Shown in pieces: positions 30,160 to 40,075 of a stretch of DNA of 64,000 nt. The stretch's first letter is position 1, and the number at the start of each line of letters is the position of its first letter. Source of the stretch: Melanopsichium pennsylvanicum (Eukaryota > Basidiomycota > Ustilaginomycetes > Ustilaginales); assembly GCA_900208305.1 (NCBI GenBank), contig OAPG01000019.1:62001-126000 (forward strand), read 5' to 3'. A model generated the notes under the pieces. It made no database searches. It was not told the origin of the DNA and was given only the letters and a program-made list of their open reading frames with translations. Made by a program: the position numbers and the translations under genes.

Positions 30160-33099
30160 CTGTACAAACTCAAGCAGGAAGAAGAAGCGCGCCAAGCGGC
30201 CGAAGCAGAGGCCAAGCGACTTCAAGAGGAGGAAGAGCGCAAGAAGCGAGAAGCCGAAGAAGACGCCGAACGCCAACGCAAAGCTGAGGAAGAAAGAAGG
30301 CTAGCGGAGGAGCAGGCAAAGGCACAGCGAGAGGCTGAAGAACAACAAGATCGCAAGCTGCGAGAAGCTGAAGAGGCCGACCAGAAGAAGGCGGAGCCAG
30401 AAGCAGCGCAAATAAGCGCCAACGGTGCCGAAACAGTGGCGTCATCATCAACAGAAACGCCTGCTGAAACCGGCGCAGCGATCAGTGAGGCAGGCGAAGC
30501 GCCAAATGGCACAGATCCGGGCTCTCCTCATCCTTCATTCAATTCTCTCAAAGCTCGTCCGACACCGCCAGCCACCTCGGGCCTGCCCTCTCCTACCAGT
30601 ACACATCCTCCCTCTTCGATCAAGAGTGGACATCGACCGGACACTCCGCCCCCTCTTAACGATGCACCTTCCACAGTCGAGATACTGGCAACAGATGCCA
30701 CGCCCACAGGATCGGTCGTGGAGGAGAGCCCTCTGAACCTTGCAGCTGCTCGTGAGAGACAACGACTGGGCTCTTCTTTGCCTCAACGCTCCCTCAGTGC
30801 TAGCTCTGCAGCACGACTGACTTCGCTGACTGATGAAAGCACCATGTTTGGTGGTGCAGCTAGGCATCCTCCACATCTGGATACTGCAGCTCGCCACGCC
30901 AAAGACGATTCTGATGACGACGGTTACGGCCAACCTTCGCCACGTAACAATCAGTCTGCATTTCCGTCCGAATCGACGAGCTCGCCCAATCCAGCTTCTC
31001 GCGTCTCCGCAGACGGCACTGCCACCCTTGCCACCGCTTCGGTCGCTTCTCTTGGCTCCTTCACTCCGTCCAAAGTCTATGCTGACGCCGATCGCGCTTC
31101 TCACCCGGACTCTGTTGCCACCGCTGCAGCCACAGCACCACCGAGATTATACCACCGTCCATCGTTTGACCTGCTTCAAGACGCACGCGACCGCGAAGCA
31201 TACCTTCGGCTTCACCGTCGCAATCACAACTTCAGCATCAAGGTCGGCGACCCTCAACGGATCGGAGACCCTATGACCGCTCACATTGTCTATACCGTCC
31301 GAACCAACACTGACCATCCGCGATTCCGCTCTTCGCAATTCTCCTCGCTTCGTCGCTATCGAGATTTCCGTTGGCTTCACGCTGCCCTAGTGCAGAACAA
31401 TCCCGGAATCATTGTGCCACCAGTCCCAGAGAAGGTCTCCATCGGCAGGTTTGCTGCCGAGCTTGTAGAAGCTAGGAGGATAGGTTTGGAAACGTGTATC
31501 AACAAGATTGCCAACCATGCCCTTTTGCAACAGGATGACGATTTCCGGCTGTTCCTGGAAAGCGAGAACTTTGCAGCTGATGTGAAAGCAAGAGATACGG
31601 TCAAAGGAGCTATCGTAACACCCGAACAGAAGACGTACAAATCTTGGGGAAGTGCTTTGTTGGGTCACGTGGTTCCAAGTACATCTTCGCTTTCCTCCGG
31701 TTCGCTCAGCGCGTACAGTTTCGAAGAGACGGACGAATGGTTTACCGAGCAAAAAGTGTACCTCGACTCGCTCGAGAATGCGTTGAAAGGTATGGTGAAA
31801 TCAGTATCGGCTCTATCGAATCAGCGTAAAGCAATGGTTCAGAATACACACGATCTTTGTCAAGTTTTGACCACCTTGTCTGGTTCGAGTTTGTCCCGAT
31901 CGCTCAGTACGTGTTTCGCTGGACTTGCCGAAGTGAAGCGACGAGCGATGGAGTTGGAAGATATCCAATCTGAATCGGATGTTCGACAGTTGGGGACTAC
32001 CATGTACGAATACGAACGAGTGGTGGGTTCCGTACGTAAAGCGTTTCAAATTCGAGCCGAAGTGTGGGCAAAGTCTGCACGATGCGCCGATGAATTGCGT
32101 AAAGCTCGTTCGCGTTTCGACAAGTACAAGGCTGTCAATCCTACGTCGAGCGGTGGGCAATTTCAGAGTTTGTTGGCAGAGGTGACGGAAGCAGAGACAA
32201 AGGCTTTGGAAGCGGAAAGGTTGTTCGATACGGTTTCGGCAAGGTGTAAGGATGAAATGGAGAGATTGGATTTGGAAAGGGTGTTGGATTTCAAGAGAGC
32301 TGTGGCGATTTGGGTGGAGGATATGATCAAGAGACAGGAAGAGTTGGTGGAGGAGTGGGTAGGATATGCGGAACTTTTGGGTCGACAGACGGGGGTCAAA
32401 GTTCTTGTTACACCAACTCAGGATGAAGGAGGTGAAAAAGGACAACATCAAGGTGAGCGTCAACCGTTGGAAATGAACGTTGATCAGTCAGAAATGTCTT
32501 CCACGCAAACAAACATAGGTACGAATACGAATGGCAGTGTTCAGCCGGATCTTTTGACATCTCATTCCTTGCAAAATAGATTGACGGAGAGCGAGGCACA
32601 TACACAGCAAATGGCAGGTGGTCAAGTGGCTTCAGAAGCAAATCTGACCACGACTGATGCTCAAGAGACAGGGGCGCAAGATCCTACTGCCGCATCAGAG
32701 CCATCATTATCAGAGCAAAATCAACCTACGTTCGCAGCCGTTGAAGATGCACACATATCATCTTCCTTACCTGATCAGACTGCTGTTGAGCCTCCTCACC
32801 AGCCGCAATCTTCCGAGGTGTACCAAGTGCTATCCCAAGGTCATAGTACTGATGCGGCGGAAATTGATGTCGTCGAGTCCCGAGAGAAGGAGAAGGAGCA
32901 GGAGGAGGGGGAGAAGGAGAATGAAACAAACTTGCCAAACGATGTGGTAGATGCTGAACAAGAAAAAGTTAAAGACAGAGTCTCTACAAACAAAGGTGAT
33001 GATGGGCTAGATATGTCTGGCTCGATTGCGGTTGAAAAACACACAAACGTAGAAGAAACATCTCTGCAATCGGAGACGAAGGAGGAGGATCATCTGTAA
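30160..33099 (+). CDS. VPS5: Retromer sorting nexin Vps5-like (PX-BAR) exon, 5' end unresolved
   Basis: Vps5 pairs with Vps17 in the membrane-bending part of retromer, returning cargo from endosomes to the Golgi. The frame is open from 30160 to the stop at 33097-33099 (979 codons). It has an extreme Glu/Lys/Arg/Ala coiled coil (first 90 residues), a Ser/Pro-rich linker, a PX domain (about residues 355-475; NFSIKVGDPQRIGDPMTA, RRYRDFRWLH, VPPVPEK), a BAR domain (about 515-745) and a long acidic disordered tail. The first ATG in frame is at about 30843, while the frame is closed by TGA at 30151 just before an acceptor (GATCACAG/CTG). A 5' exon is therefore required. The upstream MAT2B-like exon joins in phase 0. 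A start at 30843 would also give a complete PX-BAR protein. Confidence 0.75.
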   Translation: MYKLKQEEEARQAAEAEAKRLQEEEERKKREAEEDAERQRKAEEERRLAEEQAKAQREAEEQQDRKLREAEEADQKKAEPEAAQISANGAETVASSSTETPAETGAAISEAGEAPNGTDPGSPHPSFNSLKARPTPPATSGLPSPTSTHPPSSIKSGHRPDTPPPLNDAPSTVEILATDATPTGSVVEESPLNLAAARERQRLGSSLPQRSLSASSAARLTSLTDESTMFGGAARHPPHLDTAARHAKDDSDDDGYGQPSPRNNQSAFPSESTSSPNPASRVSADGTATLATASVASLGSFTPSKVYADADRASHPDSVATAAATAPPRLYHRPSFDLLQDARDREAYLRLHRRNHNFSIKVGDPQRIGDPMTAHIVYTVRTNTDHPRFRSSQFSSLRRYRDFRWLHAALVQNNPGIIVPPVPEKVSIGRFAAELVEARRIGLETCINKIANHALLQQDDDFRLFLESENFAADVKARDTVKGAIVTPEQKTYKSWGSALLGHVVPSTSSLSSGSLSAYSFEETDEWFTEQKVYLDSLENALKGMVKSVSALSNQRKAMVQNTHDLCQVLTTLSGSSLSRSLSTCFAGLAEVKRRAMELEDIQSESDVRQLGTTMYEYERVVGSVRKAFQIRAEVWAKSARCADELRKARSRFDKYKAVNPTSSGGQFQSLLAEVTEAETKALEAERLFDTVSARCKDEMERLDLERVLDFKRAVAIWVEDMIKRQEELVEEWVGYAELLGRQTGVKVLVTPTQDEGGEKGQHQGERQPLEMNVDQSEMSSTQTNIGTNTNGSVQPDLLTSHSLQNRLTESEAHTQQMAGGQVASEANLTTTDAQETGAQDPTAASEPSLSEQNQPTFAAVEDAHISSSLPDQTAVEPPHQPQSSEVYQVLSQGHSTDAAEIDVVESREKEKEQEEGEKENETNLPNDVVDAEQEKVKDRVSTNKGDDGLDMSGSIAVEKHTNVEETSLQSETKEEDHL

Positions 33100-33388
33100 G
33101 CAGAGAAGCTTGTGCTAAGATTTAATCAACGGCATAAACGTCCTTGATTCCCTGCCTTTTTCCCCCTGTGTGTGTGTGTGTGTGTTGGATATGTACAGTA
33201 AAGTAGAATGCAGGATATGTTGAATTACTGGTGGTGGCGGTGGTGGTATAAATTTGGGGTGCAGAGAAAAAAAAAACACTTGGCATGTCGAGTTCGGCTC
33301 AATTTTTCTTCGGTCACAACGACCATCTGATGCGAGTGTTTAGTCTCTGGTGATGAGTATGGTGAGGTGAAGGGATGGGGGGGGAAAA

Positions 33389-35032
33389 CTATTCGAGTTC
33401 GAGTTGAAGCAATACCTCATCCTCTTCTTGATCATCATCATCATCATCATCATCATCAGTATCTCCAATAAAGATATACTGTGCCCTATCAAACCCATCA
33501 CCTTGATTGTTTGGCAATGTGAGAATAGGAAAAGTACGACGAAAACGACGATGACGAGGACAAGAAATCAAGTTGGTTTTCGAAGGTGCTGGTGATACCA
33601 ATGCCGATGCCGATGCCGGTGGTGATGGTGATGGTGATGGTGATGGTGACGAAAGGTAAGATGCGTCTCTTGTTTGCCGTCTTACTTTATCTGCAGCTCC
33701 AGAGGATTGAAGATCAAGATTATCATCGTCTTCTTGAGTGAGATTGATGGTAGTCGTCATGCTCGTCTGAGTTGTACTTGTAGTAATGGTTGAATCCGAG
33801 TCTATCTTTGTGATTGTTGTAGTAGTGGTTAAAGTTGATGTTGACCTTTTCTCAGCACGCATGGCTCTTGTTGATGCAACCTCTTCTCCATCCTCTTGTA
33901 CATGGTTGAAAGTTGGCAAAGGAGCTTGACGCGCCAATCTCTGGAACTCAAACTTACACACCATGAAGCCTGCCCTACCCCTCTCCATCCACGCTCTTTT
34001 GGCCCTATACAATCCACAGTACACATACCCTTCGTTTGGACTATACATATTGTTCCCTTTATACCCTCTAACCACCCTGATGGGTCTTTTGGTCTCCACA
34101 CTTTTCTTTAGTGCACCATTGACTCCATCGAAAGTTTGATCTTTACTCTGTGGTGCAGTACGAAGGTTTTTCGGATTCTGTTTGGTACCTTTAAGATCTC
34201 TTCCACCACTACCAGTGTATGTGAAAGTTTCGCCCAGATCAACATCATCTTCGTAGCCACCCGAAAGACAGATGGACCAACAACCAACATCGGCATTTCC
34301 ACTGATGCCTGCAACCGTAGGTGCGTGAATGGCGTCTGTGCTACAATCCATTCTTTTCTCCCATAAAGTTCCGACAGGAATTCCAGGGATAGAGCCAAAC
34401 GTTTTAGGATTTTGGATTCGAACGCCCAATCGATCCGCGCTACGCTGCAAGAGGTGGGAAGAAACGTGTTTTCGTTGCTGGTGGGAAAGGAAAAGCGATG
34501 AGGTATGACGACGGAATTTCTTAGTGCGAGAGGTTGAATGCTCTTTGTCATCCTGATCTTCGTCATCGGAGAAAGAGGAAATATAAGAATCCCTCCTACT
34601 AGATCGTCGTTGGATTGGATAAAGTTCATCATCACTGAGAGCTCGCTTCATCCTCCTACCAGTGGATGTGAGCGGAGAAGAAGGATCTAGAGTGCGACTA
34701 ACACTCCTCGTGATACGTTTGGGCCGGTTGAGTGCGATACTACTTTTCACATCTCCTCTTCCACCACTACCAGCATTGATCGAAGCGAATGACGATTTTG
34801 AACGTACTAAATGACTTTTCGACTTGGATTTGGGTGTAGGAGAAGAAAAAGAGGAGTTGAGGGGTTTGGTAGGTGTAAACAGAACGGAAGCACTAAACAA
34901 ACCGAGCGAGAGCAGAAGTTCTTGATTGGCTTTGATGTTTGCCTGGCGTTGAGCTTCGTAATCGTCATGCTCGATTTCAGTGTCGCCCTCTGCCAAATTT
35001 GGAAATTGAATGGAAAGTTTCTTGCCGACCAT
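33389..35032 (-). CDS. SRA-YDG domain protein (UHRF1-type DNA-binding fold)
   Basis: The 547-residue product carries one SRA-YDG domain (about residues 210-370): GSIPGIPVGTLWEKRMDCST, the YDG-equivalent segment SGGYEDDVDLGETFTYTGSG, QTFDGVNGALKKSVETKRPI and VYCGLYRAKRAWMERGRAGF. SRA domains flip and read 5-methylcytosine or hemimethylated CpG (UHRF1) or oxidised or modified bases. There is no RING, PHD, Tudor or SET domain, so this is a stand-alone SRA protein with a basic Ser/Arg-rich head and a Ser/Thr-rich tail ending in poly-Asp (GAT repeat at about 33430-33460) and Glu. The frame extends a little upstream, but MVGKKLSIQFPNLAEG at 35032 is the better start. Confidence 0.85.
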   Translation of the reverse strand: MVGKKLSIQFPNLAEGDTEIEHDDYEAQRQANIKANQELLLSLGLFSASVLFTPTKPLNSSFSSPTPKSKSKSHLVRSKSSFASINAGSGGRGDVKSSIALNRPKRITRSVSRTLDPSSPLTSTGRRMKRALSDDELYPIQRRSSRRDSYISSFSDDEDQDDKEHSTSRTKKFRRHTSSLFLSHQQRKHVSSHLLQRSADRLGVRIQNPKTFGSIPGIPVGTLWEKRMDCSTDAIHAPTVAGISGNADVGCWSICLSGGYEDDVDLGETFTYTGSGGRDLKGTKQNPKNLRTAPQSKDQTFDGVNGALKKSVETKRPIRVVRGYKGNNMYSPNEGYVYCGLYRAKRAWMERGRAGFMVCKFEFQRLARQAPLPTFNHVQEDGEEVASTRAMRAEKRSTSTLTTTTTITKIDSDSTITTSTTQTSMTTTINLTQEDDDNLDLQSSGAADKVRRQTRDASYLSSPSPSPSPSPPASASALVSPAPSKTNLISCPRHRRFRRTFPILTLPNNQGDGFDRAQYIFIGDTDDDDDDDDDQEEDEVLLQLELE

Positions 35033-35683
35033 ATTGTAGTTGGAATCAAGAGAAAAGAAGAGGGTGGATAGATGGTTCGAAACCAATTCGGCAAGGTAGA
35101 ATGCGGCAATGTACGATAGAAAGAGCAGATCTACTGTGAGTGAGTGGGAACAGAATCTTGTTCTAGTAGTTAATGTGGAACGTTAAGGTCGAAAGAAGGT
35201 TTGAGCGAGTGCGTGGATGGATGCATGGCTAAGCGCAATGATCTTGTACGAAGGCTTTGTGTGTTAAAAAATGGAATGAAATCAAGTTCAGTACACACTG
35301 GCTCGTGCACCTTTGTTTCTTTCCTTCCACAGATACGGTAAATTTACAGGTTATTACGGGGTAATTGAACCCTTTTTGGGAAAACACCAAACAAAACAAA
35401 AAAGGTCTCAGACTCAGTCCAAACACAAGAGAGAAATGCGAAAGATGGCTACTTTACGCGTCGCGCAGATTCACGCGTCTCAGTGAGCGCGCATCACGCG
35501 CCTCACCTTGGCTCTGATTGCTACAGACGTGTTCACTTCTCTCGAAATTCGGCCAGCATCTATAGCTAACTCTGTCCACATGCAAATGAATAGGTCCCAA
35601 CAGTCGCCACAAACTCAGCTCTAACGCCGCCAAATCGTGAATCTTGGATTGCACTCATGAGTCATGAATAGACGATGACTTCT
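35033..35683. other. Upstream region of the SRA gene and 3' flank of prolyl oligopeptidase
   Basis: No gene is seen. The region includes a TACGGTAAATTTACAGG stretch at about 35335 and an inverted CGCG-rich patch at about 35455-35505. Confidence 0.5.
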
Positions 35684-38206
35684 CTAAAGTCGACTTCCCT
35701 CCTCGCGAATCTTCAATCCCAACGCCCTACCCACAATCGCATACTTTTCTGCCGCCTCCGTGATCCTCTTCTGCGTACTCTTACCCGCACCGTGACCTGC
35801 ATCAATTTCAACTCTGAGCAACAACGGATTGGGGTTGTTGACCAACTTGTGCTGCATCTCTGCCATCAATTTGAAACTGTGTGCTGGTACCACTCGATCG
35901 TCATGGTCCGCACATGCGAGCACCGTCGTAGGATACACCTTGTTGCCGTCCACATTGTGCAATGGCGAGTACTTGTAAACGTAATCAAAGATCTCTGGGT
36001 CTTCGGAAGGGTTTCCATAATCAGCACACCATGCTTTGCCGATAGTCCAGGTGTGGAACTTGAGCATGTCCATCACTCCCACATCCGCAATGCCGGCACC
36101 GATACCATGCTCGGGCTGTTGCTGATTAATACACGCCGCAACACCGAGACCTCCATTCGAACCGCCCGAGAGAATGATCTTGCCCTTGGCTGCATAGCCG
36201 GATTCATGTAGGTACTTGGCAGCAGACAGTGCATCGTCAAACACATTCTGCTTGTTGAGTAACCTTCCGGCATCGTGCCACTTGTCACCGTATTCTCCAC
36301 CGCCGCGGCAATTGACAAATGCAAGCACACCATTGTACGACGAGATCCACGACATCATCGAAGGCGAAAAGACGGGAGTGATCGGAATGTTGAATCCTCC
36401 GTAAAAGTAGAGAATCGCAGGAGCCGTTCCGTCCTTCTTAACAGTCTTGGGGTGGGTGACAAACATAGGTACGCGAGTTCCATCCTTGGAGGTGATGAAC
36501 ACTTGCTCCGAGACAAAGTCATCCGCCTTGATTCCTTCCACCTGCGTATCGTAATATGCGGTCTGCTTAGCTTTCTTTGCGTCAGGAGCAGAGTTGGATT
36601 CCCAATCAAGGCGGACGATTTGTCCGGGGTTGACAAAGGAACCGAACTTGACAAAGGCGTGGTCATCGCTGTGGCGAGCAGCAATCTGGTCGATCGTGCC
36701 CACGAGATCGGGAAGAAGACGTTCGACAAGTTTGCCGCTCTCCAATTCGTACTGGTATAGCTCGTCTTTGACATCGCGCGAGTACACAACGAGTAGTTTG
36801 TTTTGGTCAATCACCTGCACGGACGAGAGAAGGGCATCTTTCTCCTCAGCAATGACGTCCTTGAGCTCGGCATCCTCGCCAGCGAGCTCCCACACGTTTT
36901 CGGTTGCGTGAGCCTTTGAGGGATCCACCTCCACAGAGACCAAGCGATAGTTGGGCGCATCCTTGTTCGTCATAAAGTAGAAAGTGTTGCCCTTGTTGGT
37001 GACATAGTTGAGTACGTATTTGAACGAGAGTGCCAGAGGGATCCATTTGAGCTGATTGTGGCTGTCAAGGCCCTGGTTTTGGAGAGGAAGGACAAAGACA
37101 CGCTCCTTGGTGTCGGTATCCTTGCTGTTATATAGCATCAAAAAGTTGCCATCGTGCGAGACGTTGGTGCTCCACATGGACTCGGGCACCTTGACATCCT
37201 TGCTGACCACGAGCATATCTTCGGACTGAGACGTACCGATCTTGTGGTACCAAAGCTGGGCGTCTTTGTTGGCATCGGTTTCGGTCCCCTTGTCTGAGAC
37301 AGAAACGGAAGGATAGGTCTGGTAAAAAAGGCCCTTGTCATCGTGGGTAAAAGCGGCACCGGAGAACTTGACATTGTCGAGCTTGTCCTCGAGACGGTCT
37401 TTGCCGCCAGTAGCATCGACATACTTGGAAAGCTCTTCTTTCGGCAACTTGATGGTACCATTCGAGTTGTAATGCTGAGCGTCGAGCTTGAAAGGTTTGG
37501 TAGTCTCGCGAATGAAGATTTCGATCCAGTCGGAGCCGCTTTTACTGATACCATAAGCCAAGAATTTGCCCGAGTGAGAGAAGGTGGTGAAGCTGAGAGC
37601 CACGGTTCCATCAGATGAGAGCAGGTTAGCGTCGAAGAAGATGTTGCTGCCAATCGGGTCTCGTCGATTTTGGCCAGCATTGGCATCGACTTGCTGTTTC
37701 GTAGCGAAGTAGATCAATGACTGAGGACTGAGACCGCTGTTGTAGCTGAAGTAGTATTTGCCGTCGCCTTTGAGGGAAGGACAGGATAGGCGAGCAAAAT
37801 CGAAATTCTTCTCAATACGGGATCGGAGGATGTCGAGATCAGGCTGGCAGCCTTTGAGGTAGTCCTCGGTAAGCTTGGACTGTGCGTGAACCCAGTCCTT
37901 GGTGTCCTGAGATTGAGAGGGGGGTTGCTCGAGCCAGATGTAGGGATCGGGAACGGTGACGGATCCATTTGCCTTGGACTTGTATGTGAGAGAGGCCTTG
38001 TCGTCACGACGAGCTTGAGGGTAGGGGTTGGGTTGGGTGGACCATCTGGGGGCACTGATGGCAGACATGGTTCGAGATGTGTACGCGAGTGAACGCCGAG
38101 TGAACTCCAATGGAAGCGGTGGGGGAATGGATGCTCTAAGGAGAAGAGACGACGGACGAGGAAGAGTGCGAGTTCCAAGTGATCGTGATGTGAGTCGGGT
38201 CAACAT
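35684..38206 (-). CDS. Prolyl oligopeptidase (S9A), with presequence and C-terminal SRL
   Basis: This is a serine peptidase of family S9A that cleaves short peptides after proline. An amino-terminal propeller domain is followed by the alpha/beta-hydrolase domain with nucleophile GGSNGG (about residue 680), Asp in CADHDDRVVPA and His in DAGHGAGKST, so the triad is complete. Two starts are plausible. The ATG at 38206 gives 840 residues with a basic, acid-free amino-terminus (MLTRLTSRSLGTRTLPRPSS) resembling a mitochondrial presequence. The ATG at 38068 (MSAISAPRWSTQPNPY) gives 794 residues and the usual cytosolic start. The last three residues are SRL, a canonical PTS1. The frame is open to 38548, but residues before 38206 look like leader sequence. 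Confidence 0.92.
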   Translation of the reverse strand: MLTRLTSRSLGTRTLPRPSSLLLRASIPPPLPLEFTRRSLAYTSRTMSAISAPRWSTQPNPYPQARRDDKASLTYKSKANGSVTVPDPYIWLEQPPSQSQDTKDWVHAQSKLTEDYLKGCQPDLDILRSRIEKNFDFARLSCPSLKGDGKYYFSYNSGLSPQSLIYFATKQQVDANAGQNRRDPIGSNIFFDANLLSSDGTVALSFTTFSHSGKFLAYGISKSGSDWIEIFIRETTKPFKLDAQHYNSNGTIKLPKEELSKYVDATGGKDRLEDKLDNVKFSGAAFTHDDKGLFYQTYPSVSVSDKGTETDANKDAQLWYHKIGTSQSEDMLVVSKDVKVPESMWSTNVSHDGNFLMLYNSKDTDTKERVFVLPLQNQGLDSHNQLKWIPLALSFKYVLNYVTNKGNTFYFMTNKDAPNYRLVSVEVDPSKAHATENVWELAGEDAELKDVIAEEKDALLSSVQVIDQNKLLVVYSRDVKDELYQYELESGKLVERLLPDLVGTIDQIAARHSDDHAFVKFGSFVNPGQIVRLDWESNSAPDAKKAKQTAYYDTQVEGIKADDFVSEQVFITSKDGTRVPMFVTHPKTVKKDGTAPAILYFYGGFNIPITPVFSPSMMSWISSYNGVLAFVNCRGGGEYGDKWHDAGRLLNKQNVFDDALSAAKYLHESGYAAKGKIILSGGSNGGLGVAACINQQQPEHGIGAGIADVGVMDMLKFHTWTIGKAWCADYGNPSEDPEIFDYVYKYSPLHNVDGNKVYPTTVLACADHDDRVVPAHSFKLMAEMQHKLVNNPNPLLLRVEIDAGHGAGKSTQKRITEAAEKYAIVGRALGLKIREEGSRL

Positions 38207-39561
38207 GGACGATGATAAGACGGAAGGAAGCCGAGAAAGGTTTATGCAGCGGCTCTCTATGAGAACAGCTGTGGCCGTGACTGTGATTTTGGTTATGGCT
38301 GTGTACGGTAAAATCAGAGAATGAACCGGTGACAGGCGACGTGATAGAGAGAGTGGGTGTGTATTGGAATGCAAGCGGAGGCGTGTGATCCGACGGTGGG
38401 TCCAGACGCAGGTTGCAAAACGAAGTGGACCCTTGCGAGGTTCATGAGCTGAGCTCAGCTGAGTTTCGGCAAAAGAGCGAGAGTGATTCGAGCAAAGCAA
38501 CGGCTCCTCCGCCGGCAACCTATTTTGAGTGCCTGCTTGTTTTTGCATCCGCAGCGTGTGGAATGAATGCCACCTGAAAGACCGAGGCTAGGAGAATGAC
38601 CTAGATTACGGTTGACGACATTTTGAGTTTTGTACGGCACAGTAAATTTACATGATCTACAAAGACACGCACGCAACATCTCAGGAACTTGCTGTTTGTA
38701 AGGAATGATCACCTGCACGTGCAGACTCAGAGCTGAAGTTTCGAGCCCCTTTGATCCCAGCGCAAAGCAGTGGATGCAAGCTCACTTTTCACAGGCGGTC
38801 ATCAACATCAATTGAGCCTCTTGGGCAGAGATCGTCATAGATTTGGCGTCGAACAAAGCTCTTTTTCGGATTAACAATTAGGGATAATGCTGTGAATCTT
38901 GCTCGCCCCAGGGTGAAATGGCGCGATCTCGACTCATCGGGGCAAATAAAGGTTTCAAATCTTAGATTCGGCGTGGCGAGCCCTTCTGTAGTCCGAGGTG
39001 CAGCTTGCTCGAGACCAAGCAATTGTCTGCGCCTGGGCTGCCATGCCCAAACAGAGCGAGGAGCTGGTCAGACTGCATACTGTACAAGCAAGTTCTGAGC
39101 AACCAACCGCTTCAACGTCGAAGTTGGTGGCGACCACAAAGAGCCGCTTCGAAGTTCTGTAGTAAGTGCCATTCAGATATTCACTTGTTGCAAACGGTTC
39201 ATAAAAGATGGTGCTCGCACATGTGTTTCAAGCCTCGACTTGGCCTTGAGGATGATGCAAGAGAGTGACGATCAAGTCGAAGCACCTCGACGCCTTCAAC
39301 TCTCTTGTCCTCTTGTTTCAAGCGCGTTGAGAGCATTCTCGCTCGTTCGGTACCTCTCGACAAAGTTGTGGTGCCAGAGAAGCAACAAGCGTGACAGAGG
39401 CCGACGCGCGGAGGTGTTGGTTTGTAATTATTTTGAATTTTACTAGTGGTGCGTGTGTGTGTGTTGGCGCGATCGAGGCGCGTCGAGTGCGTTCATCAAA
39501 ATAGGCTCGCTGGCTTCTACACCGAGTGGAAAGGAGAGAGCTAGGGCAGCCAGAGACCAAC

Positions 39562-39601
<40 letters not shown>

Positions 39602-40075
39602 CACTCACTAAGACTTTGTGTGCCTGTCTGTCTTCGGTGTCGCGCAAATTCATTAATCCCAGACCGCAGTCACTGTGTAGTTACTCGCCGAGACTCTGAT
39701 GCAGCAACTCAAACAAACTCGCTACAACCACCAAAGTCGTGATTCACCTTTGATTTGTGTTACTCACTCGATTCTCAAATGTCACATCGAGACCACTTTG
39801 CACTTCTCAACATCACCTTGGTCACCATCGGAATTCGACTTCGCTCCACCCACGCACGACTCAACACGTTCGCACACGCCGACTTTGCTTACCGCAAGCA
39901 CACGCTCAAAGTACCAATTGGAGCTCGCACCTTCTCAGCTACGCTCATTTAGTCATCAACATCGGCAGCTCCGCATTTCCTTGCTGATCACAATTTAGCA
40001 GCATAACCGTTCTATTTCGGCCGTCTCGACGTGGCTGTCAACTCTCGAGCACACATCGCTGCTCGCACATACATC
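38207..40075. other. Intergenic stretch, PREP / CDK1 promoters
   Basis: About 1.9 kb with no supported gene. It contains GTACGGCACAGTAAATTTAC (38632-38651), TACTGTA at 39078 and a pure T32 run at 39564-39595. The right end is the pyrimidine-rich leader of the CDK1 gene. Short open frames here lack protein features. Confidence 0.5.
39564..39595. repeat. Poly-T tract (32 T)
   Basis: A pure homopolymer of 32 T lies upstream of the CDK1 gene. It is comparable to the T31 run at 13601-13631. Confidence 0.95.
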
